A stretch of DNA of 64,000 nt from Micropterix aruncella (taxonomy: Eukaryota; Arthropoda; Insecta; Lepidoptera; Micropterigidae): positions 32,813,096 through 32,877,095 of the forward strand of contig OX155952.1 in assembly GCA_944548615.1 (NCBI GenBank), in the 5' to 3' direction. The position numbers and the translations under genes are program-made. Positions 22,250-33,481 of this stretch are shown here, one piece after another (positions within the stretch are counted from its first letter, which is position 1; each line of letters begins with the position of its first letter). The notes under the pieces were generated by a model. The model had not been told where the DNA came from, did not search any database, and worked only from the letters and a program-made list of their open reading frames with translations.

Positions 22250-23122
22250 CAGTCTCGAAAATACATAAGCAGCAATGTAGCTGTATGGAGAGTTCTTTCA
22301 TTTCACATACATTAATGAAGTCCAGATCTTATTCAAGTAGCAGTACATCTAGAAAATAGACAACGCGTTTATTGCAGTAGCGACACGTAAAGACGTTGAA
22401 ATAAACTACAAATATGCGTGTCCAGCTACAAAGCGATCGACTAGTCGAGATAAGCTCACACCAATTTCTAGAAATTAGGGACGGAAAGGTGCCGATTGAT
22501 ATGATTCCAGTACGAATTTCATTGCCTCGTATATAATCATGATCAGCTGAGTGAACGACCTATTCTTGCTGCCAATAAATTAAAAGAATTATTTAGTCTA
22601 ACATTCAAAGCGAGGGCGTCGTATACAAGCCCGTCGACACTATTGTGGAAGCAGTTGAAGCGGTTCATTATCCAACAGAATTATTGAATTCACTCAATCT
22701 GCCGGGGATACAACCAGGGATGCAATTGAAATTCGGCATGCCAATTATCATGTTCCGAAATATCAACCAGCCAAATCTTTGCAACTGCACGAGGCCTGCA
22801 GTAAAAAAATATAGTGAGCAACGTCGTAGATGCAACAATACAGAATTATTCAAAGGTAAATGTCCTTATGCGTCGCATCCCTATGATTCCAACGGATATG
22901 CTATTTTAATTTAATTGATTTTAATTACAAATTCTAATTTTCATTAAAAAAGCTCATGTCCAATCATTATAATTGTGCGGTTAAAATCTAGACACGGATT
23001 GCTTCTCACATGGACACGTTTACGTTGCGGGTTTTATAGTCGGCAAACCAGACAATACCTATATCTGCGCGGACAATGGAATAACAAAAAATATTGTATG
23101 TCGACAAGCATTTTCATATTAA
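22250..23122 (+). pseudogene. Helitron Rep/helicase (PIF1-like) remnant
   Basis: 22253-22370 carries Rep-region fragments (ISSNVAVWRVLSFHIH, VAVHLENRQRVY) with stops. A deletion leads to helicase pieces: FLEIRDGKVPID (about 22465), LSERPILAANK (about 22550), VDTIVEAVEAVHYPTELLNSL and GMQLKFGMPIIMFRNINQPN (22635-22790), then frameshifts to NVLMRRIPMIPTD and the C-terminal motif-VI area (TDCFSHGHVYVA, VGKPDNTYICADNGITKNIV; about 22990-23100). Families of this type normally combine HUH replication initiator and 5'-3' helicase in one ~1,400-residue protein. Here the Walker A region is lost. Confidence 0.85.
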
Positions 23123-23396
23123 CCCCTCAAATGAATGGCGATTATCTCGGGTTGCCTACGGCAAAATGTATATAAATTTATATTTACATTTACATTTACA
23201 TTTACATTTACTTTATATTTACATTTACATTACACCCCACAGAGCGGGGTTTACTATAGAGCTATAGCATTACTATAGAGCGGATTACTATAAAGCGGCG
23301 CACATTTACATTTATATTTATATTTATATAAATTTATATACATTTTGTATACATTTTTCCAAGGCATCCCTTAAGGGACGCCTCACATTTGAGGGG
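23123..23396. mobile_element. piggyBac-like MITE in the Helitron helicase
   Basis: TTAA at 23119-23122 and 23397-23400. The ends are CCCCTCAAATG and CATTTGAGGGG. The interior is (TTTACA)n simple sequence around a GAGCGGGGTTTACTATAGAG segment. The inner arms share AAAATGTATATAAATTTATA. It interrupts helicase coding just after ITKNIV. Confidence 0.8.
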
Positions 23397-23490
23397 TTAA
23401 ACTTACATATTAGAAATGTGCGCTGTCTTTATTCTTTCTTTTCCGTGTAACTAGAATAAGCCACAGCAGCACGTGGCCGGGTACAGTTTG

Positions 23491-23954
23491 TATATAAATA
23501 GAAACGAAGGGGCAATGACACGTATAATTAATGCTAATTCCGTCATCCAGCTATATTGTTTCATCGCCTAGTCCGCAATCAAATAATTGCTAATTTGTGC
23601 ATGTACCTAATTAACAGACACTAGAGTTTAATTAAGATTTCATTATAGACAGTTGCTCAATTTAATGTAAACACACTCAGTATTTTAATTGAACTACTTT
23701 ACTGCTTTAGTTTGCTTTGATATAACCGGTTTCGATAAATGTATGGTTTTCTTTGTGAAAATATTGCCATAATAACATAATAATAATCGTGTGGGTTTAT
23801 TCATAGAGTTTTTTTTTGTGATACTAATATAGTAACAATTAACAATTTTAATACGCCGAAACGGCAAAAAACAGAAAGTTTTAATCACCTAATAAGGAAA
23901 TGATAAAAATGATTAAATCTGTAGAAACTATACATAATAAAATCCTAAGGTAAA
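23491..23954. other. Unassigned AT-rich spacer
   Basis: Nothing recognised. Confidence 0.4.
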
Positions 23955-23956
23955 TA

Positions 23957-24878
23957 CAGGATCGGCCATAATAGGTGAACCCATTTATTTAACCAAAAAA
24001 AACACTAAAAAAAAACATTTTTTCTGTTTAACTTAAAAATAATTTAATTTGGTTTAAGGAGATTTGATTACGTCACTTTCTGAAGACTATATCTCGCAAG
24101 TGGTCAAGTCACCCTTAGCTCGAATGGCGTAATGTGCCCGTTGTTTGGCATTTTTCATTGAATTCGCCAATGTTTCGGCCAATATGGCGGCTATTTCTTG
24201 GCAAATGTTGGCCTTAAGTTCGTCTTGTGTCCTTGGCTTGTTAATATAAAGCTTTGATTTCAAATCGCCCCAAAGGAAAAAGTCTAGCGGTGTCAAATCG
24301 AGCGAACGCGGAGGCCAGTCAAAATCACCATTTTTATATATTAATCGACCGGGGAACAATGGCGTCAAAAAATCGATTGTGGCACGAGCTGTATGAGGTG
24401 GTGCGCCATCTTGTTGAAGCCAGAAGTGCTCGGTTTCACGAACAATCGGCATCAAAAAATCGATTATCATAGCCCGATAACGCACCTGATTGACGGTTGT
24501 TGCTTTGCCACTGACGTCTTCGAAAAAGAACGGTCCGATGGTTATATCAGCACAAATTCCGCACCACACTATCACTTTTTGGCTGTATAGAGGGACTTCT
24601 TCAATAATTTGAGGGTTTTCGGAGGCGTAGAACGCTTTATTGTGTTCTTCAACGGCGCACTTTTCACTTTTTTTTTCTCCATGCACGTTGAGTTTTCACT
24701 TCTGAAACACTATTTTGAATGTACAGCTGAACAATTTAAGCGCGTTCGACTCGCGTGTACTAGTCCATAGCAAAAATTTCCTAAGACGTTTCAAACACGT
24801 GCTATTATTAGTCATTCCCACCTTTCTTTTCAAATTTACAGTATTTCTAAATGGGTCCACCTAATATGGCCAACCCTG
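23957..24878 (-). mobile_element. mariner-like element (DD41D), internally deleted
   Basis: Inverted ends CAGGATCGGCCATAATAGGTG and CACCTAATATGGCCAACCCTG, with TA on both sides (23955-23956 and 24879-24880). Length is 922 bp against about 1.3 kb for intact relatives. The missing part is the N-terminal DNA-binding half of the transposase. Confidence 0.88.
24087..24686 (-). pseudogene. DD41D mariner transposase, C-terminal 199 residues
   Basis: Open to a natural stop. Visible motifs: EVPLYSQKVIVWCGICAD, GPFFFED near the first part of the catalytic domain, FWLQQDGAPPHTARATI with the second Asp, and WPPRSLDLTPLDFFLWG with the third. I count 41 residues between the two Asp, the spacing of the rosa-type DD41D group rather than DD34D. 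The paired HTH region and the first catalytic Asp are absent, so it is not functional as it stands, although this frame has no internal stop. Confidence 0.88.
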
Positions 24879-25066
24879 TAATTTAAAGCTATGTGCGAGG
24901 TCGTAGCAAGGTGGATGTCGGCGTAGCTGTCGTCGAAGGAGCGTTTGGGACACTCCTAGACAATGTGCGGAAAGGAATGAACGGCAGATTATTCTTAATG
25001 TATTATAGTATGATTTTATTATGTAGACTATTTAAACTTGTAATAAATTATTATTTTTATTGTTTC

Positions 25067-25105
25067 AGATATGACCTACCGGCCAAGACCGCCATTACTC
25101 GATGG
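25067..25105 (+). other. Possible short exon between good splice signals
   Basis: TTTTTATTGTTTCAG precedes ATATGACCTACCGGCCAAGA and so on, and the segment ends GATG-GTAAGTCTTT, a strong donor. About 39 bp could encode a short peptide, but no flanking exon is recognised. Weak host-gene candidate. Confidence 0.2.
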
Positions 25106-25392
25106 TAAGTCTTTATTTTTTCTGCTTTCTAAAGTCTTCGTTTTACTGTAATATATATCCCTTATCTTGTACGTTTTTACCGGCTTTGACAGTTCTCTAT
25201 AATCAGTTACGAGACTGACATTTGCACGATACGCGTCAGAAAACAATGGAAAGTTATTCCTTAGTGAGAGTCATTCATATGAATGAGGAGGGTGGGCGTG
25301 AAAATGGGACGGTGTTTAGTCCCTGAATAAACGCCTTTGTACAACTTTTACTAGAGGGTTGTTCAAAGTTGTGAGTTTGATGTTGTATTTAA

Positions 25393-25442
25393 GTTGACAA
25401 TGCGGAGAACGTCAATATACATTGACATTCTCCGCATTGTAT
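25393..25442. repeat. Hairpin, CAATGCGGAGAA arms
   Basis: GACAATGCGGAGAACGTCAA pairs with TTGACATTCTCCGCATTGT across a 5-base spacer. Confidence 0.7.
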
Positions 25443-25466
25443 CCACATGTAAGATACACATGAGAA

Positions 25467-25860
25467 TATATCGCACCTCCGATCAAATACGGTAATACAT
25501 AACTCGAAAAATTCCAGTAATGGTGTTTCTTTATTAAAAATACCGCAATTTATCGTTTTACACTCCGAAAAAGCGTTACAACCGTTACTTCACTAATTCC
25601 ACAATGGCACTAGTGAAATAACGGTTATTACTCTTTTTGGGAGTGTAAACTCCAGCAAGGTAGATTACTCCAGCAAGGTACATTACTCCAGCAAGGTAGA
25701 TTTTAATCTTATTAATCTAGTAATATAAATGTATGTGAAATATTAATAAATAAATAAATAAATAAATAAATAAAATGAGAAATGGCGGTAATTTTTATAA
25801 AGAAGATCCATAATTGGAATTTTTCAAGTTATTACCTTTTTTGATCGGAGGTGCGATATA
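25467..25860. mobile_element. Palindromic MITE with a second palindrome inside
   Basis: Outer arms of ~75 bp begin TATATCGCACCTCCGATCAAA and include TTCCAGTAATGG on the left. Inner arms (TTTACACTCCGAAAAAGCGT and AACGGTTATTACTCTTTTTG) form a second stem at about 25556-25648. A three-copy tandem of ATTACTCCAGCAAGGTAG follows at about 25649-25691, then (AAAT)n at 25747-25773. The flanking TATA is compatible with a TA duplication. Confidence 0.8.
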
Positions 25861-26539
25861 GCAGGGCTGTGCAATTTTACGTAGGTATAGTTTCATAGTA
25901 GATAGTTTTTGTTTATTTATTTTATTTATTTATTTACTAGCTAAAATCTATAAAGCATATTTTAATTTTATAAAAAATAATTGTTGGCAAACACCAGTAA
26001 AGCGATTTATACATTGCAAATTGCCATAATATAAAGTATGAAATTAAAAATATATATATATATATATATATTTTTAAAAAGAAAATAAGCATATTCAAAT
26101 TTATCAGTAAAAATATATACCATAGAAAAGGGAAAGGGGGGAAAATTAATAAAATAATAAAATATTACCCGAATAGTAAATGGTATATCTTCACCAAAGT
26201 AACTCGATTTTCACTCAAATAATGACGGCAACATTATACCAAGGGAATTGAAGTTTTACAAGGAGGAAATTTAAACATCAATTATTGTTTTTTTTTTTAA
26301 TTACCTAGGCATGGCAAGTTTGAATTGCAGTCTAGACTCTTATCATTCCTTCGCAAAGGGTGACCTTGTCAACAATTAATAAGCAGTACACAGTGAATCA
26401 AAAAATATCTTAACAAATATATGTACGACATAAAGTCGCGTTTGTAAAGTCTACTCAATACTCTCTTAAGTTTTTCGTTTTTCTCTATTTCAATGCAAAA
26501 AAAAGGGACTGTAATTTAGTTCATAATTTTGGTATCATA

Positions 26540-27065
26540 CAGTACCGTGCAAATTAATTGGAACAAAGAATATTTTTCTTCGAAAACTGCTTTATTGGAC
26601 ATAAACATATAAAAACAGTAGTGGTAGTTCAAGATTGTTAGTTTATATATAGAATGTGTCCTCCTTTTGCGTTGATAACATATTTCACTCTTGTAGGCAT
26701 AGAATTTACCAGGTTTTGACAGCTTCCTTTCAGTTCATCATTGTAAAATCAGACTTGAATTACTGCACTGATCATTTTGGTTTTCTTTGTACAATCCATC
26801 TTGGAGAGCCGTTTTTTGCAAATGGCCCAAAGGTTTTCGATTAGGTTGAGATCGGGGGAGTTTCCGGGCCATTTAAGTACAGTAATTTGGTTCTGTGTGA
26901 AAAACTGTTGAAAAATTCCCTCGTTGGAAGGATAGACCTTATGGAGCGGAGCTCCCGTATCATATGGTTTGATAATATGTTAATATATTGGTCATAATGA
27001 TGAATTCGGACAAATATATTGATATCTTATGAAACGGCTTCCAATTAATTAGCACGGTAACCCTA
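26540..27065 (-). mobile_element. Tc1-like transposon relic
   Basis: Left end CAGTACCGTGCAAATTAATTGG, right end CCAATTAATTAGCACGGTAA, an inverted pair. On the minus strand 26960-26650 encodes TGAPLHKVYPSNEGIFQQFF, VLKWPGNSPDLNLIENLWAI and CQNLVNSMPTRVKYVINAKG, the C-terminal DDE half of a Tc1-family transposase including the final Glu (LIENLW). One in-frame stop is seen. The N-terminal half is deleted. Confidence 0.85.
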
Positions 27066-27654
27066 AAAAAGTAATGACCCTAAAAATCCTTGCATTTACA
27101 CAAAAAACTTTAAAATGTGCTTTTATATTTTATATTTACGACTAATAAAATATTTTTGATTTGTTCACGAAATCCAAAAAATAAGGAAACGGCATGCCTT
27201 TGTATTTTCCATTCAAGACTTCCTTTTATCTATGCTATAAAAAAAGGTGGCATCCGACAGGGGAGAAATTCCGGACCCTGAAAAATGCCTGTCATCCGTA
27301 ATATTTACCCTTATGTCTGTATTACTTCTTAAAGCACTCCGCATTTTTCTGCAAATTGGAGAAAAATCGAATGAATATTTTATGTCCTGCCTCTTTAGGA
27401 TATACAAATATTCGTTTGTGAATATTGTTTGATATTACGAACGATGAGTGATTTTTGACTGAGGGATAGATTAATCTAGATTTATAGCTCAGAAACGAAA
27501 TTCAGACTTTTCCATTGTTAGTTAAAATAAAATATAAAATACAAACGGAGATGCCATGGAATTCACCGACCAAAAATCGGGCCCATCATATAAAATTATA
27601 GAATATATCACTAGAAATATTAGAATATATCACGAAAAATACCAAATCCTAATG
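27066..27654. other. Unassigned spacer
   Basis: AT-rich, no features recognised. Confidence 0.4.
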
Positions 27655-27905
27655 TGATATTTCAAATAAACATTTGACAACAACAAATAGCAATGAAAAG
27701 GGTATGAACGCTGGGCCCACCTTTTCAATAACAATAACGTTTTCGCCATTGGAATGATCTATTTATCTATAATATTTATGACAACTACTTGAGTTAAGTT
27801 GTTTTTATCATTGCAAAGATCTACATATTTTACCTCAATTATGAGCCGTTTCGGAGTTTTGAAGTTCGGAATCTTCTTAAATATGGCTAATTACACGAAA
27901 ACCCA
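27655..27905 (+). repeat. Dispersed repeat shared, inverted, with 37244-37475
   Basis: Common blocks in order: GGCCCACCT, CAATAACAATAA, GATCTATTTATCT, TATGAGCC-TTTC-GAGTTTTGAAG, and GGCTAATTACACGAAAAC. About 230-250 bp. Class unknown. Confidence 0.7.
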
Positions 27906-29400
27906 ATGTTACTATTATGCCAATGATTTTTTAGAGTATGTTATTTGCAGTGACGTTCTATAAAAGATACTATATTATGATGTACAGTCACCGGACACAC
28001 CATGTTGCACAGCTGACCTTAACATATTACATACGTCAGTAAACTGAGCGGCAATGAAATCATGAGACACATTTCAGATGTCAAGCAATATGTCCCAGTA
28101 TTTCCCCTCCATATACTGCTGACAAATGCGAACATTCTTAGGAATATATAGTTTGTACTCGCACGTCGTATGTATTTTATCGTCTCGGGTATTCTGCTAC
28201 GGGTTTCATTTAAACAGTTACTAAAAATCCAATACCTGGATGTGTTAGGTGCCCTAGGGGATATCAGGTAAGCCATATTTAACAGGATATAACTCTGAAA
28301 CAACTAATTATTAAGAACAGTCGTTTTGTAATAAATGCTCTATATAAAGAGATCTTTCCATTGCTATATAATTTACAGCTTTTGCGAAAGTGGGCATAAA
28401 TTACCCATTCTCTTTTCTTATTTCTATACTTCTTTTAAATATTACTTTCCATCTGTTAATTAGTATTGTCATCTATTGACATTCAAATCATAACATTTCC
28501 AACCTATAAGAAGTACTTTTGTAATGAAACAACCTTTTTCATGTTCTGTTATTTATTCCATTAACTAATAAAGCCTACTTGCCAGCACAGACATTTTGAT
28601 ATTGTGGCGTTTGACATGTTACTTATTTGATTTTTTTTTTTTCGTTTATTGGTGATTACAAAGCTAGTTTAATTATTTTTATTTATTTATCCCTCATTTT
28701 ACTTAATTAATTGACCTATAATTACTTACTCGTATATGGCAATAAAAATTTAGAGGGGCGAAATTTTATCACTTCACTAGGCAGATCCTGTCTTGAGGTG
28801 ATATTCTAAGTGGTATTCATCGGTTGAGTCCATATAAAAGGATGCTACAATATTGGGCAGTTATAAATATTATAAGTGTACAATATTGCACCAAAATTTT
28901 AGTTATTAAATTAAGAAGAACATATATGTAAAATATATTAATGCAGTTCTAAAGTTATATAGATAATATTAATAAGAAATGAAATTACATTTATTAATTA
29001 TTTTTTTAACAAAGGTAGCAATAGCTAACTGAGTAACCAAAACATTTTCACAATGATTACAATTGATCGAATTGATGTGTCTAAATATTTATAGCTACTT
29101 TGATTTGCGAATAATAGGAACTGAATCAAGGGCAGAGATGTTGGCATGTTAGGGTATGTGTAATATGTTTAGTAGTGCGATAGTGCACGTAGGTGTTAAA
29201 CAAGAAAATGTTTACGTTACCTATTATTGGTTGAAATTTTTTGGATGGTATAGCATCGAGGTAATTGAACAAAACCGGGATAATTTAAGGGTTTACAGAA
29301 TAATGACAATCAACCCGAACGATACCATTCTGATACCCGATACGATGAAAAGCAAGTAGAATATCACGGAATGGGCATTATAGCATGAGTCAACTTTGGT
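27906..29400. other. Unassigned AT-rich region
   Basis: No gene or repeat recognised. Short open frames at 28019-28303 and 29156-29359 lack recognisable content. Confidence 0.35.
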
Positions 29401-29770
29401 GGTCTAGATTGAGCGATTGTGTGGAGGCGTCGCCGTCTGGCAGCCCCCCAGCAGCGTCGCGTCGCGGCGCCCGCCCGCGGCGGATGCCGTTGAAGATGTC
29501 ACGCAAATGTCAGGTGGCCGAAAATTTATAGCGTGCTACTCCATCGAAGGAACACGTACTTTATCTGATTGCAGTTAGGGACACGCCTCGAAAACGACAC
29601 GCACTACTTTAATGAATTCCCCAGGCCCAGCCGGGAGGGGTGGCAGCGCCGCGCCGCGTCGGCGGTCTATCAACTGCGCCGCCCACCACCGCTCCGCCTT
29701 TCCCGCCCTGTAAGCGACAGCGTTGCCAGCTATCCGTTTTTTTTTAAATGCGCGAGAAATAAAGTACCCG
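29401..29770. promoter_or_regulatory. CpG-dense island, possible promoter region
   Basis: Strongly GC- and CpG-rich blocks (GCGTCGCGTCGCGGCGCCCG near 29453; GCAGCGCCGCGCCGCGTCGG near 29645) in a very AT-rich window. No ORF with a known domain. It could be a host promoter or first exon, or a fragment of a GC-rich element. Function not shown by sequence. Confidence 0.25.
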
Positions 29771-29919
29771 TGACCTGAATTTAGACGATCAGCAAGTATA
29801 CCATATTAAGGTAATATCCAAGTAAAGGTGAAAAGATCGCCAAAAATACGTGACGTTAAATTGACCATCCATTCAGCGCGAAATACCAAAAAATTGGAAC
29901 AATTCTACAATTTATTTAT

Positions 29920-30637
29920 TTATTTATTTATTTAGGTACATAGGATTAGGTATACAGTTCATTCATAGGTCATGTAATCTTATAATAAATATATAAATTA
30001 TTTAATAATTAATATAGGGAGGTTTAACACATCTTACGTGACCTTTACTGCCAATAGCACATCTAACTAGGCTATAATTTGGCCCGTCTCTAAATGTGCA
30101 TATTTTTATACAATTTTAAGAAATGAAGTGTTTTTTTTTAAATAAATTATTTGGACCCACCACCTGTATATACACATAAATATACCAATTTTATAAAAAA
30201 ATATAGCTATGTAATAAATATATACATTTATAGTTGTAATTTAATAATATTTAATTAAGAAAAATAGATAAGTGATACTAAATAAATTGTCGTGCGTTGC
30301 AAAGAAGTTGATCAGATTTTACATATCCCTTGTTAAGTAGCCATCTATTAAGGTTTGCTTTAAATATTTTTATGTTAGGATAATTTTTCATATCTTCACT
30401 AAGGGAATTATATAATTTTGGGGCTATGTAGAATATATGTCTCTGGGCAAATGTTGTCCTGACTGACGGAATTATATAATTGATACTCGCGGACATTCTT
30501 GTGTTCAGATTGTTTTGAGTTCGGGCGTGGTCATCTCTAGATTTGTAGAATGCAAGAAGCGCTTGCTTAATGAATAACTGTTTAGCTGATAGCACATGGG
30601 ATTGGGAAAATAACAAGGCAGATGGATGACAATACAA
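29920..30637 (-). pseudogene. LINE (Jockey/CR1-like) C-terminal fragment with ATTT tail
   Basis: The minus-strand frame 30637-30278 (119 codons) contains the C-terminal RT motif VRTTFAQRHIFYIAPKLYNSL followed by KIFKANLNRWLL, equivalent to the 711-899 fragment and more complete. The 3' UTR continues to an (AAAT)n run at about 29910-29935. The catalytic RT core is not present, so this is a 5'-truncated copy. Confidence 0.75.
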
Positions 30638-30639
30638 GT

Positions 30640-31259
30640 TATGTGTCTATATATCTTCGATTTTCGATAATCTATCCTATATCCAATATCATAAAATTTT
30701 ATATCGTTATCTATATAACCAATTCATCATTTCTGGCAACGTTTTCAGTTTATAGCGAACGTGTTTGTCGGCGCTGATTTTATCTCAGGGAAAATAAAAG
30801 GCCGTGGTACATTTTTCTTTATTTGCCATGGCGGTTATATCTCTTAAAGAGAGATTTCTCTGGTCAAACATGCACATCAACGGCAATATAACTTTTATAT
30901 AGGGCAATTAAAAATAATTCTTGTTAAAGTTTATTTAGGCGAACAACGCCTAAATATGCATCAATTAGAATATATAATTAAGGCTACCAACATTAAAATG
31001 CATAATTTCTTCTCAGAATTGTTAAATGCTCTTTTATTCCTGAACTTTCATTATTGTCCGAATATATAGAAAAAACTTCTCAGAATCCGTGTCGTATGTT
31101 AGCTATAAAATCGATCAACAGGGCAGGGCTTACACGAAGATAAACGCAAATAAGGAGTAATGGCAAAAATGCCACCACCAATCAACGTGTCAAAACTAAA
31201 GTGAATTCTTCGGTTTAATAAATTCGAAAGTCATTCCCAATTTTAAACCATTTTAAGCC
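30640..31259. other. Unassigned spacer
   Basis: Nothing recognised. Confidence 0.4.
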
Positions 31260-31442
31260 TTATAAATAGGATGAAACGAATTTACCGCGTGAAGTTTGTA
31301 GCACTCGACGTTTCGGCGACGTTGCAGCCGCCGTTGTCCAATGCAGACTTTTACTTATCAGTCAGACAACGGCGGATGTAACGTCGCCGAAACGTCGGGT
31401 GTTACAAACTTCACGCGGGAAATTCGTTTTATCCTATTTATA
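31260..31442. mobile_element. Foldback element, copy 2 (ACGTTTCGGC arms)
   Basis: Arms of ~80 bp from TTATAAATAGGATGAAACGA to TCCTATTTATAA pair almost perfectly around a short loop near 31345-31365. The arm sequence (GTGAAGTTTGTARCA, CGACGTTTCGGCGACGTT) matches copy 1 at 20191. Just outside, TGTCAAACAACCGAGATAGTC also matches the flank of copy 1 in reverse, so the repeat unit is longer than the stem. Confidence 0.85.
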
Positions 31443-32299
31443 ATGTCAAACAACCGAGATAGTCTTCTATTTCACATTTTAACCCTTATTTTAATGTTTT
31501 GAAGAAAATTGAAGTGGCAATGAAATGAGCAGTGTGAAACTGCATTCCGAGAAAATTTAAAACAATATTTGAGCGTGATAGATATCAATATATCGTTGAT
31601 TTTTGGTAATACACAGTTCGTCATATGGTTTAGGAGCAATATTATGTCAAAAATATCCAGACGGAACTTACAAAAATATATGTTGCTCGTCGCAGACTTC
31701 AAACGAAGCCGAGTGACATTACACTAGAATTGACAAAGTATCCCTGGCATTAGTATAGGGTGAATGAATACCATCAGTATTTGTTCGACGCAAAATTTAT
31801 GATACGGACAAATCTTCTACCGTTAGTATCACTATTCGTGCCGAAGTTTGGCATTTTGCAGACGGCAACGAGTCGTTTGCCGACAGACTAGCCGCTATGA
31901 CACCAGTTTGTCAAATCCACAAGTAATAATGTTGATGGTCGATCAAGCTTACCCTTAGAAATCGTGAGTTCGGTGCGCGATGTTGCGAATCGTTAAATCT
32001 CAGTTTGTGCATCGTTTTGAACATTCGTTTCTACTCAGCTAGAAAGATATCTCTCGACAAACGCAGAGATATGTCATAATGTAAAAAAAACGGTTGTGTC
32101 ACTCCGAGACTTTCCCGACAAGTAGCCAAGGAGTAGAATTTATTCCATGTGAATAATAAATTCATAAATAAAATCGATGCGCTCTTGGCCGGTGAACAAA
32201 CCCTGTTGGGTTCCATTGCGATGCTTCCTAAGTGCGGAGTTGGGCCAAGCTACAATAGATGGCGTCAATATTTAATTAAATTGCCTCACATAATTTAAA
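31443..32299. other. Unassigned region
   Basis: No gene recognised. The minus frame at 32216-32031 is not assignable. Confidence 0.35.
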
Positions 32300-32640
32300 T
32301 ATTATTAGTGCAGCTTTCATATAAGATATGTCAACCAAACTTTTAAAATGTAGTTTCGGCCCAACAAGGCATCTCTGTACCAAATTTGAAGTCTCTAAGT
32401 ACAATATTTCGAGATTGAAATAAGACTAGTGCGCCCTCTATTTAGTTAACCGATTTCAATCAAAACCTTTTCAACTTTTGTCATGACCAAATAATGCCTA
32501 CGTGTCAAATTTCAGCTCAATCGGATTAAGCGTTTGGGCGCTATCGTGGAGAAATACATACAACTACACACACACACAGACAGACAGACAAACAAACAGA
32601 CAGACGGACAGGGACACAGACAGGTTTCAATCTGGAAATG
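32300..32640 (-). repeat. Dispersed GGAAAGTATTGTGA repeat, copy 3 (inverted)
   Basis: CAAATTTCAGCTCAATCGG-ATTAAGCG-TTTGGGCGCTATCGTGG is the reverse complement of the family's core. It is followed by a (CA)n/(CAGA)n run at 32563-32605. It also shares ACCAAATTTGAAGTCTCTAAG and TAGTGCGCCCTC with 48250-48330. Confidence 0.7.
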
Positions 32641-33481
32641 GTCTTAGTCGTCTAGGGGGGGGGTCAAAAGGGATAGTTCTGTCTTCATTTCGAAAAAGAC
32701 TTTTACGCGTTCGAAATACTTTCCCTCCTCGTCGGTTTGGTGTACCAGTAAAGTAATTGTATGAATACATTATGCATGGTTGAAGGCTGGAGAGCGAAAT
32801 CCAAGACTAGAAGCCGCACTAGAATAGACGGGATAACTTCTAATTGATCACTATTGAATGTGGCTATTGATCAATCATTATTAATATTAATGTGTGGCTA
32901 CCGAATCGTGGCACCATTAAAAATAGCGTGCTAATTTAAACTTTGTATTGGCTACCAATAAATAAATAATCAATAAACTCTAATTGGGTAACAGAATGGC
33001 ATCGGTCGGTCATTAGTCTGTGAAGCTGTAAATTATCACGTATTTGGCAGAGTTGCATCCGATAGTTACACTAAGAGATAAACTTCCAGCAATCGCAACG
33101 ATGAAACGAAAAATGCCAGACTAATTGCATTACACTCTTAAATCCATATGCTACACCTATTACATAGAAAAAAACACGTATAGTATTTTTTTCAATTAGA
33201 CGTAGCACAATTCTACGCAATACTAGGACAGTAATATCATTAGAATAGATTTCGACACATTATTACATCAAAACGCCATTATTAATGACGTCACTATAAG
33301 CTGAAATGTATTAGTAGTCTATAAGTAGCCCAGAAAGAATGGTGAATTGTCGTTATTTCCAATACATTAATATGTACATAACTGATAGAATCTCCACTAC
33401 AAAACGGCACAGTAATTGTTTATTGCCCTTCACACAATCGGTCTTAAATACACTGGACTCGGCTGTATTGCGATAGTAGCA
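32641..33481. other. Unassigned spacer
   Basis: Nothing recognised apart from a G-rich run near 32655. Confidence 0.4.

Larger units (their letters stand above)
20648..23490 (+). mobile_element. Degenerate, internally deleted Helitron carrying two MITEs
   Basis: The start TCTATCTATATAAATAAAAATG follows an A, as Helitron 5' ends do. The end has hairpin CCACAGCAGCACGTGG (23461-23476) then CCGGGTACAG, with the final CTAG degraded. Between them lie Rep and helicase remnants, a PIF/Harbinger-like MITE (20769-21086) and a piggyBac-like MITE (23123-23396). At 21140, 21345 and 21590 a TTATTTCGTG-x-GACATTGCG unit recurs with about 200-245 bp spacing. The boundaries are my reading. Confidence 0.65.

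Noticed and set aside
24893..25108. 71-codon frame read through the possible exon near 25067
   Set aside because: It would read through the splice-like acceptor and has no known domain; kept only as a weak exon note.
25649..25691. CRISPR-like array
   Set aside because: Three direct adjacent copies without spacers, in a eukaryotic transposon context.
32563..32605. Functional site in the CA/CAGA run
   Set aside because: Simple sequence at the usual position within a dispersed repeat family.
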